Source: JAQVEB01 sp028698105
GTDB taxonomy: Bacteria > Bacteroidota > Bacteroidia > Bacteroidales > Dysgonomonadaceae
Length of the DNA stretch: 64,000 nucleotides
Reading direction: 5' to 3'
Assembly: GCA_964293155.1 (NCBI GenBank)
Contig: CAXYYA010000008.1
Span: 29,759-93,758, forward strand
Below are positions 16,953 to 24,870 of the stretch, in pieces. The stretch's first letter is position 1. Each line of letters opens with the position of its first letter. The notes below the pieces were generated by a model. That model was not told where the DNA came from. It made no database searches and saw only the letters and a list, made by a program, of their open reading frames with translations. A program made the position numbers and the translations under genes.

Positions 16953-18021
16953 GTCCGTTTGCTTTATGTGTATCAATGATCAATGTGGTGGAATACCGGT
17001 CTTTGATTAATTGTTTATCCCAAACGTAACCGTTTGGATAGAGCATATCCAACCGTTTTTGTACCTGTTGCATACCGATTCCCTTTCCGCTTTTATCCGA
17101 TTCGGTTTTTGGAAAATAACTGTTTTCGCACATGAAATTGATCACCCCTTCAGGGTTTTCGGTTAGTTTTACGTCAATAAACGAAGGTTTATCGCCGCTT
17201 ATGCCATGTTTGAAGGCGTTTTCGATGAGCGAAATAAAGATCAGCGGGGCGACTTTGGTGTCGCTCGCGGGGATCACGTCGAATTGCGTGGTGAGGTTTA
17301 TGTTGTCGGCCAAGCGGATACGCATTAAGTCAATGTAATTCCTGATAAAATCAATTTCCTGCAACAGAGGTACAAACCGTTGGTTGTTATCGTAAAGGAT
17401 GTGACGGAGCAGTTTGCTTAAATCGTGCACGGCCTGCTGCGCTTTGCCCGGATTAAAATCGATCAGCGCGTAAATGTTGTTCAACGTATTGAGCAGGAAA
17501 TGCGGGTTTACCTGGTTCTTCAGGTTTTGAAGCTCGGCTTCGGTTTTCGCTTTTTCCAGTTCTTTGCGTTCCCCTTCAACCTGCATCCAGCGGCCGCTCA
17601 TTTTCATGGCAACACTCAATCCGGCTACTGTAATCAGTGAGAATGTGTCTCGTAAAATAAACGGAAGTGCCGGAGGCCTTCGTCTTCTGCGCGGCGGACG
17701 ACTATCGAGATTCAGCGAGGAGATAAATTCATAAGAAAGGTGCATCAATACTGCCGCGCCTACTACCAACACCAGGTTTATAATGATAAATTCCTTTAGT
17801 TTATGGTTGAAAAGATATTTTTCAATGAGGTAGAGGTAATTCACATAAAAAATGAATACCACAAAGAGCATGCTTGGAGCCGATTTCCAGAAAATACTCC
17901 AGTTAAAGCCGTCGCCCCTGTTCGAGAAGAAGAGCGACGGAATGGCAAGCACAATAAACCACACCAATATGTGAATATACACATTGTCAATATAGCTTTT
18001 TGTTTTCGTTGTCTTTACCAT
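16927..18021 (-). CDS. LytS/YehU-type sensor histidine kinase (system 2)
   Basis: A 364-residue sensor with four membrane helices in the first 145 residues, a very basic loop (DSRPPRRRRRPP) between helices three and four, and the phospho-acceptor His174 in NPHFLLNTLNNIYAL. The ATPase core ends KGIGMQQVQKRLDMLYPNG. It is closely similar in layout to the system 1 kinase. It is followed by its regulator in one operon and preceded by the beta-barrel protein gene 54 bases away. Confidence 0.9.
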   Translation of the reverse strand: MVKTTKTKSYIDNVYIHILVWFIVLAIPSLFFSNRGDGFNWSIFWKSAPSMLFVVFIFYVNYLYLIEKYLFNHKLKEFIIINLVLVVGAAVLMHLSYEFISSLNLDSRPPRRRRRPPALPFILRDTFSLITVAGLSVAMKMSGRWMQVEGERKELEKAKTEAELQNLKNQVNPHFLLNTLNNIYALIDFNPGKAQQAVHDLSKLLRHILYDNNQRFVPLLQEIDFIRNYIDLMRIRLADNINLTTQFDVIPASDTKVAPLIFISLIENAFKHGISGDKPSFIDVKLTENPEGVINFMCENSYFPKTESDKSGKGIGMQQVQKRLDMLYPNGYVWDKQLIKDRYSTTLIIDTHKANGHDTFLLDS

Positions 18022-18075
18022 GTGTTCACAAAGATAAGTATAAATTGGTAATCTTCATTAAATTACGTCTGTTTT

Positions 18076-20889
18076 TTAGAAAGTGGGATCGGAGGGGCCT
18101 CTTCCGCCGGGGCCGCCGTGACCAGGGCCATGTCCGAATCCGCGTTCAGGCATCATATCTTGCTGTGTGGCTCCGCCTTTGAAGATATTAAAGCGATATA
18201 CGAAGTGGAACATGAAATAGCTGGTGAGCGTGTTTGTTTCCGTATCGCGGATGTAGTTGGCGGTAACAGCTCTGCTGATGTTGCTGCGTTGTTGCAGAAT
18301 ATCGTATATTTTAAAACGGATGGTTCCGTTTTTCTGTTTGAAGAGTTGTTTTTGAATGGATGCGTTCCACAGCCACTCGTTTTGTTTAAATCCGTCGGCG
18401 TAACCCGAGTTGGTAGAGTAATTGATATCGCTTTCGATGGAAAAGTTGTACGGCAGATAAATGGTAGTGTTGGCACTCGATCCGTAATTGAAATAATTCT
18501 GATCCTGCTGTCCTTCCAAACTATTTTTCACGCCGTTGTAATTTACGTTCCCGCGAACGCTGAAGTCGAATACATCGGAACGGTAATTCAATCCAAGCAC
18601 CTGTCCAAGGTTGGTTCGCTGGCTCAGGTTCGGTTCGTTGTTTGAGAACCCGTTCGCGTGATTGTAGCTGGCAAACGACATGGAGAATACGGAAAATTTG
18701 ATGTTTTTCAGCGGAACGTTCATCATGAGCCGCCCGTTGGCGTTCCAGTTCCCGCCCACGTTTTTAAACGTGGTTTCTTTTTTTCCGGTGGTGCGGTCGG
18801 TAACGGTTGACGAAACAATGTCGTTGGTCATGTAGCCCGCGCGGCTGAAAAATGCAAATGAACTGTTCTTTTCGGGGTTGAAATTCATGAAACGAATATC
18901 TATCCGGTGTTCGAAGGACGGTTTCAAATCGGGATTACCGTAGGTAATATTCAGCGGGTCAGATACGTCCACCACGGGCGAAAGCTGCGTAACCGAAGGT
19001 TGGTCGGTATCGCCGAAATAGCGAAAGCGCAGGTTTTTCTGGCGGCTCCATTTGTAATTGAACTGCGCCATAGGCGAAAAGTTCCACACGTGCTGCGACA
19101 GGTCGTTGATCATCGTCTGCCCGATGAACGTCTTGCTGCGCGAACTGGAAGGCTGCGCGCTAAAACCGAACATGTAATCGTAAACGCCGCGGTCGGCACG
19201 GAAATTCACTTCCATCTCCTGATTAACGAAGTTATTTTGCAGCCGTTTGCTGTAAAGTGAATCCAGAACGGTGTAATTGCCTGCGGCATCTTTTGAACGG
19301 GTGTCTTTGTCCGATTCCGAAAAGTTTTGCCGGTAGTTGTAGGCCATTTGAATAAAATTGTTATTCCCAAGCGGTTCTACATACGAAACGTAGCCGCGCC
19401 AGTTTTTGCCCGAGTTGGTATTGGTAAACTGTTGATCAATGATGTCGTCGGGGCGCGAACCGTTGTAAAACGTATTGGACAGGTTTGTCCCCGAATTCTC
19501 GGAGTTATCCAATCCGCCACGGAACTGAAAACTCAACACCCTTCCCTTTTTACCCAGCGTGCGGCTCACATCCAATCGTGCGCCCATGTTCTTGCCGTTT
19601 CCTTCGGAACGGTATCTCGAATCACCGTAATTGATGGTATCATTCGTCTCGCGGGTAGTGATAAAATCGCCGGTTTCGCTTCGGCGGTTGTTGTAAACAC
19701 CGGCGTCCGGCTCAAAAATGATGCGCGTGAGCGTATCGGGCTTCCATTCCATGCGTAAACTCATGTTGAAGTTCTGGCTGTAATTGTTGGACGCATTATT
19801 TTCTTTTTCGTACGTGTTTCCGCTGCTCAAAAAGTTTTGCGTGTAAACCTTCGAGGTAACGTTGTTATCGGTCAGTCCGTAGCGGATGTTGCCGCCCAGT
19901 TTCAGTTTTTCGCTGAACTGCTTGCTGAAGTTAAACCCTGCGTTCGCGGCTTTGGTGATACCGTTATTGTTGCCGAACATGCCTGGCCCGCGTCCTCCGC
20001 GTCCGCCCATGCCGCTGAACATGCTCGATGCCAAGTCGGAAAATCCGGCGTTGTTGGTGTTGTTCAGCCCGCCGATAAAGGTAAACTGGTCTTTATTTCT
20101 CATAAAATTTACCATGGCGTTTCCTTCGTAACGTTGCTTGCTGCCGTAACCAACGAAAGCATTGCCGAACAATCCTTCTTTCATGCCGGGTTTCACATCG
20201 AGGTTGATCACGGTTTCTTCTTCTCCGTCGTCAAAACCGGTCATCATAGACATATCGGTTCTGCGGTCTAAAACCTGCACTTTGTTGACCATTTTTGCCG
20301 GCAGGTTTTTCGACGCTACCTTCGGGTCGCTGCTGAAAAACTCTTCGCCATCAACCATAATCTTCTTTACTTCGCGCCCGTTCACGGTAATCTTGCCTTG
20401 GTTGTCTATCTCCACACCGGGCATTTTCTTGAGCAGATCCTCTACCACCGCGCTTTCGGTCACTTTGTAGGAATCGGCATTGAACTCCAGCGTGTCGCCT
20501 TTCACGGTAATTTCGGCGGCTTTGGCCGTAACCACGGCTTCCGACAGCAGCACGTCATCGGTTTTCATTTGTATCGTTCCGAGTTGAACGGAAGGAGTGT
20601 TGTTGGTCACGTTCACGTTTTTAAACACATCGGCGTAGCCGATATAGGAGATTTGAACGATATAAGAACCGTTTCTCACGGGAATGGAAAAAGAGCCGTC
20701 GTTCTCGGAGGCTTTTCCCGTAACCATCGTGCTGTCGCGTTGCTGCAACACTTTGATGTTCGCATGCGGAATGGCGTGATTTGCTTCATCAACCAACTTT
20801 CCGTTGATGGTGCCGCTACCCGATGATTGTGCCGACAACGAAAAGACAAATGCCAGCAGTGAGGTTATGAGGATGGTAATCTTTTTCAT
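18076..20889 (-). CDS. Outer-membrane beta-barrel protein with carboxypeptidase-like N-domain (TonB-receptor-like)
   Basis: A 937-residue outer-membrane protein. A signal peptide (ITILITSLLAFVFSLSAQ) precedes a carboxypeptidase-regulatory-like domain (GTINGKLVDEANHAIPHANI, about 20-105), a plug-like domain (LLKKMPGVEIDNQGKITVNG) and a long beta-barrel. The barrel holds a Gly/Arg-rich loop (GMGGRGGRGPGMFG) and the C-terminus is a Gly/His/Pro tail. Such proteins lack a paired SusD and their substrates are mostly unknown. The ATG at 20889 starts the signal peptide; an upstream in-frame ATG at 20931 exists. It shares a strand with the following sensor, which may control it. Confidence 0.85.
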   Translation of the reverse strand: MKKITILITSLLAFVFSLSAQSSGSGTINGKLVDEANHAIPHANIKVLQQRDSTMVTGKASENDGSFSIPVRNGSYIVQISYIGYADVFKNVNVTNNTPSVQLGTIQMKTDDVLLSEAVVTAKAAEITVKGDTLEFNADSYKVTESAVVEDLLKKMPGVEIDNQGKITVNGREVKKIMVDGEEFFSSDPKVASKNLPAKMVNKVQVLDRRTDMSMMTGFDDGEEETVINLDVKPGMKEGLFGNAFVGYGSKQRYEGNAMVNFMRNKDQFTFIGGLNNTNNAGFSDLASSMFSGMGGRGGRGPGMFGNNNGITKAANAGFNFSKQFSEKLKLGGNIRYGLTDNNVTSKVYTQNFLSSGNTYEKENNASNNYSQNFNMSLRMEWKPDTLTRIIFEPDAGVYNNRRSETGDFITTRETNDTINYGDSRYRSEGNGKNMGARLDVSRTLGKKGRVLSFQFRGGLDNSENSGTNLSNTFYNGSRPDDIIDQQFTNTNSGKNWRGYVSYVEPLGNNNFIQMAYNYRQNFSESDKDTRSKDAAGNYTVLDSLYSKRLQNNFVNQEMEVNFRADRGVYDYMFGFSAQPSSSRSKTFIGQTMINDLSQHVWNFSPMAQFNYKWSRQKNLRFRYFGDTDQPSVTQLSPVVDVSDPLNITYGNPDLKPSFEHRIDIRFMNFNPEKNSSFAFFSRAGYMTNDIVSSTVTDRTTGKKETTFKNVGGNWNANGRLMMNVPLKNIKFSVFSMSFASYNHANGFSNNEPNLSQRTNLGQVLGLNYRSDVFDFSVRGNVNYNGVKNSLEGQQDQNYFNYGSSANTTIYLPYNFSIESDINYSTNSGYADGFKQNEWLWNASIQKQLFKQKNGTIRFKIYDILQQRSNISRAVTANYIRDTETNTLTSYFMFHFVYRFNIFKGGATQQDMMPERGFGHGPGHGGPGGRGPSDPTF

Positions 20890-21067
20890 ACGCTTCAGAT
20901 GAGCAAAAAATGAGTTTATTTTGTTCACCAAAATTAGGATTTAAGGCACATTCCGGCAAACAAAATAGACTAAGCCTCTGTATTTATCGACGAACGGGAG
21001 TTTTTCTTTGACGGAAGCGGATTTGAGAAAAGCCGTGTGCTTGTTCGCTTGAAAGGTTCACTGCGGC

Positions 21068-21580
21068 TTACCGTTGCACGAACGTGCTCACTTTTCCGTC
21101 TTTGGGTGCGAGCATGGTTATACGGAACCCTTTCTTTTGCAGCAATTCGATAAGCGGAGTGGGAGGGAATGAAGCGATAAATTCCATGCATTCTCCCGGC
21201 AGGAGTTTGTTTGCTTCATGCAAAACGATGTCCTTCGGGTGTTCCCCTTTTTCGATAAGCGGCCGCACATCCAGCGTGTACGTTACGGGTGCATCGGGTG
21301 CGCTTCGCGCAACAGGGATACGGCTGATGTCGCTCTCGGGGCAAAAATCGTCCTCCAGCGAAGGGAGTCCCGCCTGCTTGCGCAACGCGTTCACCATGTC
21401 CACCACGTTCACGTTGCCCACTTTCGCCGCCTGCTGCAACGAAGTTGCCTTTGCTACGGTTTTTTTTAACACGGGATTTCTTAGCGCCGCAAAGGTAGGT
21501 GAATACCTTATCAGCATTTCTTCCAGTTGAGGATAATGCTTCAACAATTCGGAAACTTTGGTATCGGGAGTGATCTGCAT
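21068..21580 (-). CDS. DUF1858 / DUF2249 two-domain protein
   Basis: A 170-residue cytoplasmic protein. Residues 1-60 resemble DUF1858 (ITPDTKVSELLKHYPQLEEMLI), and about 95-165 resemble DUF2249 (TLDVRPLIEKGEHPKDIVL, then FPPTPLIELLQKKGFRI), a TusA-like fold. The two domains often occur with DUF438-hemerythrin proteins in gene sets linked to nitric oxide or redox stress. The start lies three bases after the DUF438 gene, so they are co-transcribed. No catalytic function is known to me. The inter-domain linker has an isolated Cys (DDFCPESD). Confidence 0.8.
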   Translation of the reverse strand: MQITPDTKVSELLKHYPQLEEMLIRYSPTFAALRNPVLKKTVAKATSLQQAAKVGNVNVVDMVNALRKQAGLPSLEDDFCPESDISRIPVARSAPDAPVTYTLDVRPLIEKGEHPKDIVLHEANKLLPGECMEFIASFPPTPLIELLQKKGFRITMLAPKDGKVSTFVQR

Positions 21581-21583
21581 CGG

Positions 21584-22816
21584 TTATTTCTTTTCATACG
21601 ACAGCAACCGCTGATCGCCTTCCAGCTTGCGCATCTGCGTAATGTCCTGCGTGACTTCCACTACGCCCAGATATTCGCCTTCGGCGCCGCGCACGGCGGA
21701 ATATTCGATGTAAATGAACCGGCCCATGAAATTCGACATCCAGAATACGGCTTTATTCTCTTTTCCGCTCTTGAAATCCGTGAGGATTTGCTCCACAACA
21801 TGCACGCTTCCGGGCGGATGGCACATGCGCACGTCGCGGCCGATGATGGATCGGTTGCGTTCGAAAACCCGGTTGGGGCTGTGCGAGAAGAACCGTACTT
21901 TATCGTTTTTATCCACAAACGTAATGTCAATGGGCAGATGCAGGAACAGTGCCTCCAGTTCGTCCAAATTGAATGCCCCCGATGACAACCGGATGGCGTC
22001 GGCAGCCACATATTCCTGTTTTTCCACTTTCACTCCCACGGGTTTCCACTCGTCTTCGGGATCGTAAAGACAGTAGCCGAATTCGGGCGTTTCTTCATAT
22101 ACTTTGTACCACTCTTCTTCCGTGAGCGTGTCCATCGCCATCGGGAAAAGAATTTCTTCTTCCTTCATGATCATGCCGTCCAGCATTTCCACTGCCGGCG
22201 CCACAACCAGTTGAATCACGGAACGCAGTTCTTCGGCTGTTTTTACCGATGAGAGCGCCTCGGTTGAATTTTTCAGCAACTCGCGGATTTCATCGTGTTT
22301 GCCCCACATCACTTTGGGAGGCCCTGTGATGAGGTGTTTCTCCAGAAACGGAAAAACCAGGTATTCCTTGCGTTTGTAATGCTTGTCCACATCCCACAGG
22401 TTGTTGAGAATGGTGCGCAGTTGAAGGACGAAACCAGGCAGTTTGCCGTCTTCCAGCGCCGCCGCCTGGCGGAACAGTTCCGTTGCCTTGTTCACCTCAG
22501 CCTGCAAGGCGATGTTTTCTTTTTTGAACGTATCCACCGGATGCCCGGCCGGAATAGGTTTTGCGCCGTGTAAATCGATGCTGCCGTCGAGAACGGCGGT
22601 ATGCAGGTCGCAAAAATCCAGAATTTCCGTTTCGGTAAGCGCGTTTGTGTTGATGAGTTCCTGTTCCACTTCCACCACTTCGTTGTAGGGAATGTTGCGC
22701 AGCGCTTCAATCAGTTGCTTGCGCAGCACTTCGGGATTGTCTCCTTCATGCAGCCGGAGGAGAAGATGACGCAGCAGTTCTTTTCGCTGCGATGAATTGT
22801 TGATTAGTTCGCTCAT
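21584..22816 (-). CDS. DUF438 domain protein with hemerythrin-like and PAS domains
   Basis: A 410-residue cytoplasmic sensor-like protein. The N-terminal DUF438 domain (RKELLRHLLLRLHEGDNPEVL) is followed by a hemerythrin-like four-helix region with His/Glu ligands (NNLWDVDKHYKRKEYLVFPF, MWGKHDEIRELL, MIMKEEEILFPMAMD). A PAS domain ends the protein (LFLHLPIDITFVDKNDKVRF, then VVEVTQDITQM). Such proteins probably sense oxygen, NO or redox state through the di-iron site. The gene sits between the cupin gene and the DUF1858/DUF2249 gene in one operon. A palindromic element of about 107 bases occupies the gap to the cupin gene. Confidence 0.87.
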   Translation of the reverse strand: MSELINNSSQRKELLRHLLLRLHEGDNPEVLRKQLIEALRNIPYNEVVEVEQELINTNALTETEILDFCDLHTAVLDGSIDLHGAKPIPAGHPVDTFKKENIALQAEVNKATELFRQAAALEDGKLPGFVLQLRTILNNLWDVDKHYKRKEYLVFPFLEKHLITGPPKVMWGKHDEIRELLKNSTEALSSVKTAEELRSVIQLVVAPAVEMLDGMIMKEEEILFPMAMDTLTEEEWYKVYEETPEFGYCLYDPEDEWKPVGVKVEKQEYVAADAIRLSSGAFNLDELEALFLHLPIDITFVDKNDKVRFFSHSPNRVFERNRSIIGRDVRMCHPPGSVHVVEQILTDFKSGKENKAVFWMSNFMGRFIYIEYSAVRGAEGEYLGVVEVTQDITQMRKLEGDQRLLSYEKK

Positions 22817-22820
22817 AATT

Positions 22821-22927
22821 GGCCTCCCCCGCCCCCTCCAAAGGAGGGGAGTTGTGCGGGATAAAATTTAAATAAATGTTTGTCATTAGGCTACTGTTCT
22901 CCCCCTTCGGAGGAGTTAGAGGGGCCT
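22821..22927. repeat. MITE-like palindromic element between cupin and DUF438 genes
   Basis: The left end (GGCCTCCCCCGCC) and right end (GAGGGGCCTA) are imperfect inverted copies. Each side also holds its own hairpin (CCCCTCCAAAGGAGGGG and CTCCCCCTTCGGAGGAG). The GC-rich ends contrast with an AT-rich centre. It extends to the cupin stop codon. Confidence 0.55.
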
Positions 22928-23249
22928 ATTGTTTTATCATTGTCAGCACCATTTTAAACGGCTCAATGGCGTGCAGCGCGTGCGGGTGGTTGGCCGGCAT
23001 AATGATGCAGTCGCCTTTTTTCAGAACATGTGGATTGCCGTCAATGCGCACTTCAGCTTCGCCGTCCAATACGTGCACCATGGCATCGTATGGCGAGGTG
23101 TGCTCCGTTAGTCCCTGATCTTTATCGAACGAGAAAAGCGTTACGTTGCCCCATTCTTTTTTGATCACTTGTTTGCTGATGACGCCTCCCGATGAGTATT
23201 CAATGGAATCCTCCATCGGGAAAATTTTTGCGGGTTCAAAAGTTGCCAT
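22926..23249 (-). CDS. Small cupin-domain protein
   Basis: A 107-residue single-domain cupin. Metal-binding motif 1 is visible as GLTEHTSPYDAMVHVLDGEA and motif 2 as GDCIIMPANHPHALHA. Such proteins bind a metal and may sense or bind small molecules; the ligand is not known here. It is the first gene of an operon with DUF438 and DUF1858/DUF2249 genes. Its promoter carries the TGTAAC-N4-GTTACA operator that also stands before hcp, which suggests a nitrosative-stress role. Confidence 0.82.
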   Translation of the reverse strand: MATFEPAKIFPMEDSIEYSSGGVISKQVIKKEWGNVTLFSFDKDQGLTEHTSPYDAMVHVLDGEAEVRIDGNPHVLKKGDCIIMPANHPHALHAIEPFKMVLTMIKQ

Positions 23250-23263
23250 AATTTCTTTGTTTA

Positions 23264-23358
23264 TAGTGATTGAATCAGATTGAATTAGATTGAATCAGAT
23301 TGATGGCGCGCTATCCATCCTCAATCTTTTTCAATCTCAATTAATCTTACTCAATCTT
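23264..23358. repeat. Inverted GATTGA-rich repeats in the cupin leader
   Basis: The left part has three tandem AGATTGAATC/T units; the right part has TCAATCT units in the opposite sense. The two arms can fold into a long imperfect hairpin around GGCGCGCTATCC. The element lies in the predicted 5' untranslated region of the cupin mRNA. Confidence 0.55.
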
Positions 23359-23369
23359 ATTTGCCGCTA

Positions 23370-23414
23370 CAAAGATATTATTTAGAATCAAACTAAATTG
23401 TAACCCAAGTTACA
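23370..23414 (-). promoter_or_regulatory. Promoter and Crp/Fnr-type operator of the cupin-DUF438-DUF1858 operon
   Basis: On the minus strand the palindrome TGTAAC-N4-GTTACA (23399-23414) is followed after 21 bases by a perfect TATCTTTG -7 box (23370-23377). The palindrome centre is about 42 bases before the predicted transcription start, the classic class II activator position. The hcp promoter has the same arrangement and spacing. Confidence 0.75.
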
Positions 23415-23517
23415 GTTTTAAATTTTTATAAACATTTACATACGTGTTAATAAAAGTAAATTACATTGTTTTTACCTGTTTTTAAGTTATATGTATTGAT
23501 ATCAGTGTTTTTCTTAA

Positions 23518-23828
23518 AAATGCAAGCTTGCATTTACAGTTTCACGGAAGAAAAGTAGCAATTGCAACGCTGCATTTGTCGTTTTTCTTCCTTTTTTTGC
23601 TTTTCGCGAAACGTTTTTTTACATTTCGTAGGATTTTTTCAAGACATAAACGTCGTTTTCTGTCTAAAAGAGCCCAATTCCTAAAAATGCAGCGTTGCAT
23701 TTTGCGTTTCACCGCCGTGAAGTTGTAATTGCAACGTTGCAATTGTCGGTTCAACGGAAAAATATGTTAATTGCAGGCTTGCAATTATCGGTTCACGCAA
23801 AAAAAGTGTCGATTGTAAACCTGCAATC
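23518..23828. repeat. 42-base-period array of TGCA-N4-TGCA palindromes
   Basis: Six 12-base cores start at 23521, 23563, 23688, 23730, 23772 and 23814. Each has the form TGCA-N4-TGCA (the last is TGTAAACCTGCA) with a different central tetranucleotide. Where cores are adjacent, the linkers are exactly 30 bases and share a GTTTCACGG-like segment. The 125-base gap between cores two and three fits two degenerate units with weaker palindromes near 23606 and 23653. No gene is credible here. With the leader and promoter parts described separately, this accounts for most of the 808-base gap between the cupin and cas6 genes. Confidence 0.75.
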
Positions 23829-24057
23829 ATAAATGCGCAACAAATATATTCACTTTGCACGATTACAATGAGGGTACGATTAGAAAGAAGCCGTCATTTT
23901 ACCGATACCATGTTGTATGTATCGTCAATTTTTTATTAGTGTAAAACCTTAATTGAATAATGCAGATTATTTTTTTACTTTTGTTATTTTTAATTAAAAA
24001 TTGATTTTGTATCTTTACGCAATTCATATCGAGAGAAACACTAAATAATATGAGACG

Positions 24058-24840
24058 ATGAGATTTAAACTCATTTTAGAACCCGAAAAAACGGGGCGGG
24101 AAGCTAAAATTCCGCTCAGCTATATGTATGAGCTTAGCTCGGCCGTGTATCGGATTTTATCTAAATCGAACGCCGAATTTTCGGAATGGCTGCACGAAAA
24201 TGGTTTTCCGTTAGGCGCTAAAAAATTCAAGTTGTTTACTTTTTCTCGTTTACACGTTCCCGAATTTCGTATCGAAGGAGCGTATATGCGTATTCTGTCC
24301 AATACGGTGGAATGGCAGATATCGTTTCTGCCCGAACGCAGTACGCAGGAATTTATCAAAGGTGTGTTTCAGGATCAAACTTTTGAATTGGGAGTTCGTG
24401 AAGCCAATATGCGGTTTCATGTCCGCGAAATAAGTGTGTTGCCCTCTCCTCAGTTTACAGATACAATGGAGTTCTATACTTTGTCGCCCCTGTGTATTTC
24501 TTTGAAAAGAGAAGACGGCGGTGTGGATTATCTTTCACCCGACCAACCTCGAACGGCATCCCTGATACGGAATAATCTGCTGAATAAATACGCTGCTTTC
24601 ATGGGAAAAGAATATCCTGCGGATTTTCCTTTTGTTTTTGACGTACTGAGTAAACCTAAATCCGCCCTTATTACCATAAAATCAGGCACAGCGGAGCAAA
24701 CACGGGTACGTGGATTTATGTGCCGTTTTCGGATAACTGCGCCCATAGAATTGATGAAAATAATGTATGAAGCAGGAATTGGAGAGAAGGGAAGTATGGG
24801 GTTTGGGATGGTGCAGACGGAAGAGAACAAAAATCTTTGA
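24058..24840 (+). CDS. cas6: CRISPR-associated endoribonuclease Cas6
   Basis: A 260-residue RAMP endonuclease that cuts the pre-crRNA within each repeat and leaves an 8-base ATTGAAAC handle. Cas6 features are the C-terminal glycine-rich loop AGIGEKGSMGFGM (about 239-251), an N-terminal RRM-type fold (MRFKLILEPEKTG) and HENGFPLGAKKFKLFTFSRL with a His that could be catalytic. It is the first gene of the cas operon. Base composition is higher in GC than the next four genes. A weak TATCTTTA box at 24010-24017 may be its promoter. Confidence 0.9.
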   Translation: MRFKLILEPEKTGREAKIPLSYMYELSSAVYRILSKSNAEFSEWLHENGFPLGAKKFKLFTFSRLHVPEFRIEGAYMRILSNTVEWQISFLPERSTQEFIKGVFQDQTFELGVREANMRFHVREISVLPSPQFTDTMEFYTLSPLCISLKREDGGVDYLSPDQPRTASLIRNNLLNKYAAFMGKEYPADFPFVFDVLSKPKSALITIKSGTAEQTRVRGFMCRFRITAPIELMKIMYEAGIGEKGSMGFGMVQTEENKNL

Positions 24841-24870
24841 ATTTTAATTAGGAATTGAATAAAGAAAGTT

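Noticed and set aside
23542..23754. A 70-residue minus-strand open frame over the palindrome array.
   Set aside because: Its repeated NCRQLQRCN-like content is translated from the palindromes, and it has no promoter or similarity to a family I know.
23979..24017. TTTTG and TATCTTTA before cas6 considered as a full promoter.
   Set aside because: The spacing is 26 bases and the second box has A for the last G, so only a weak -7 candidate is mentioned with cas6.
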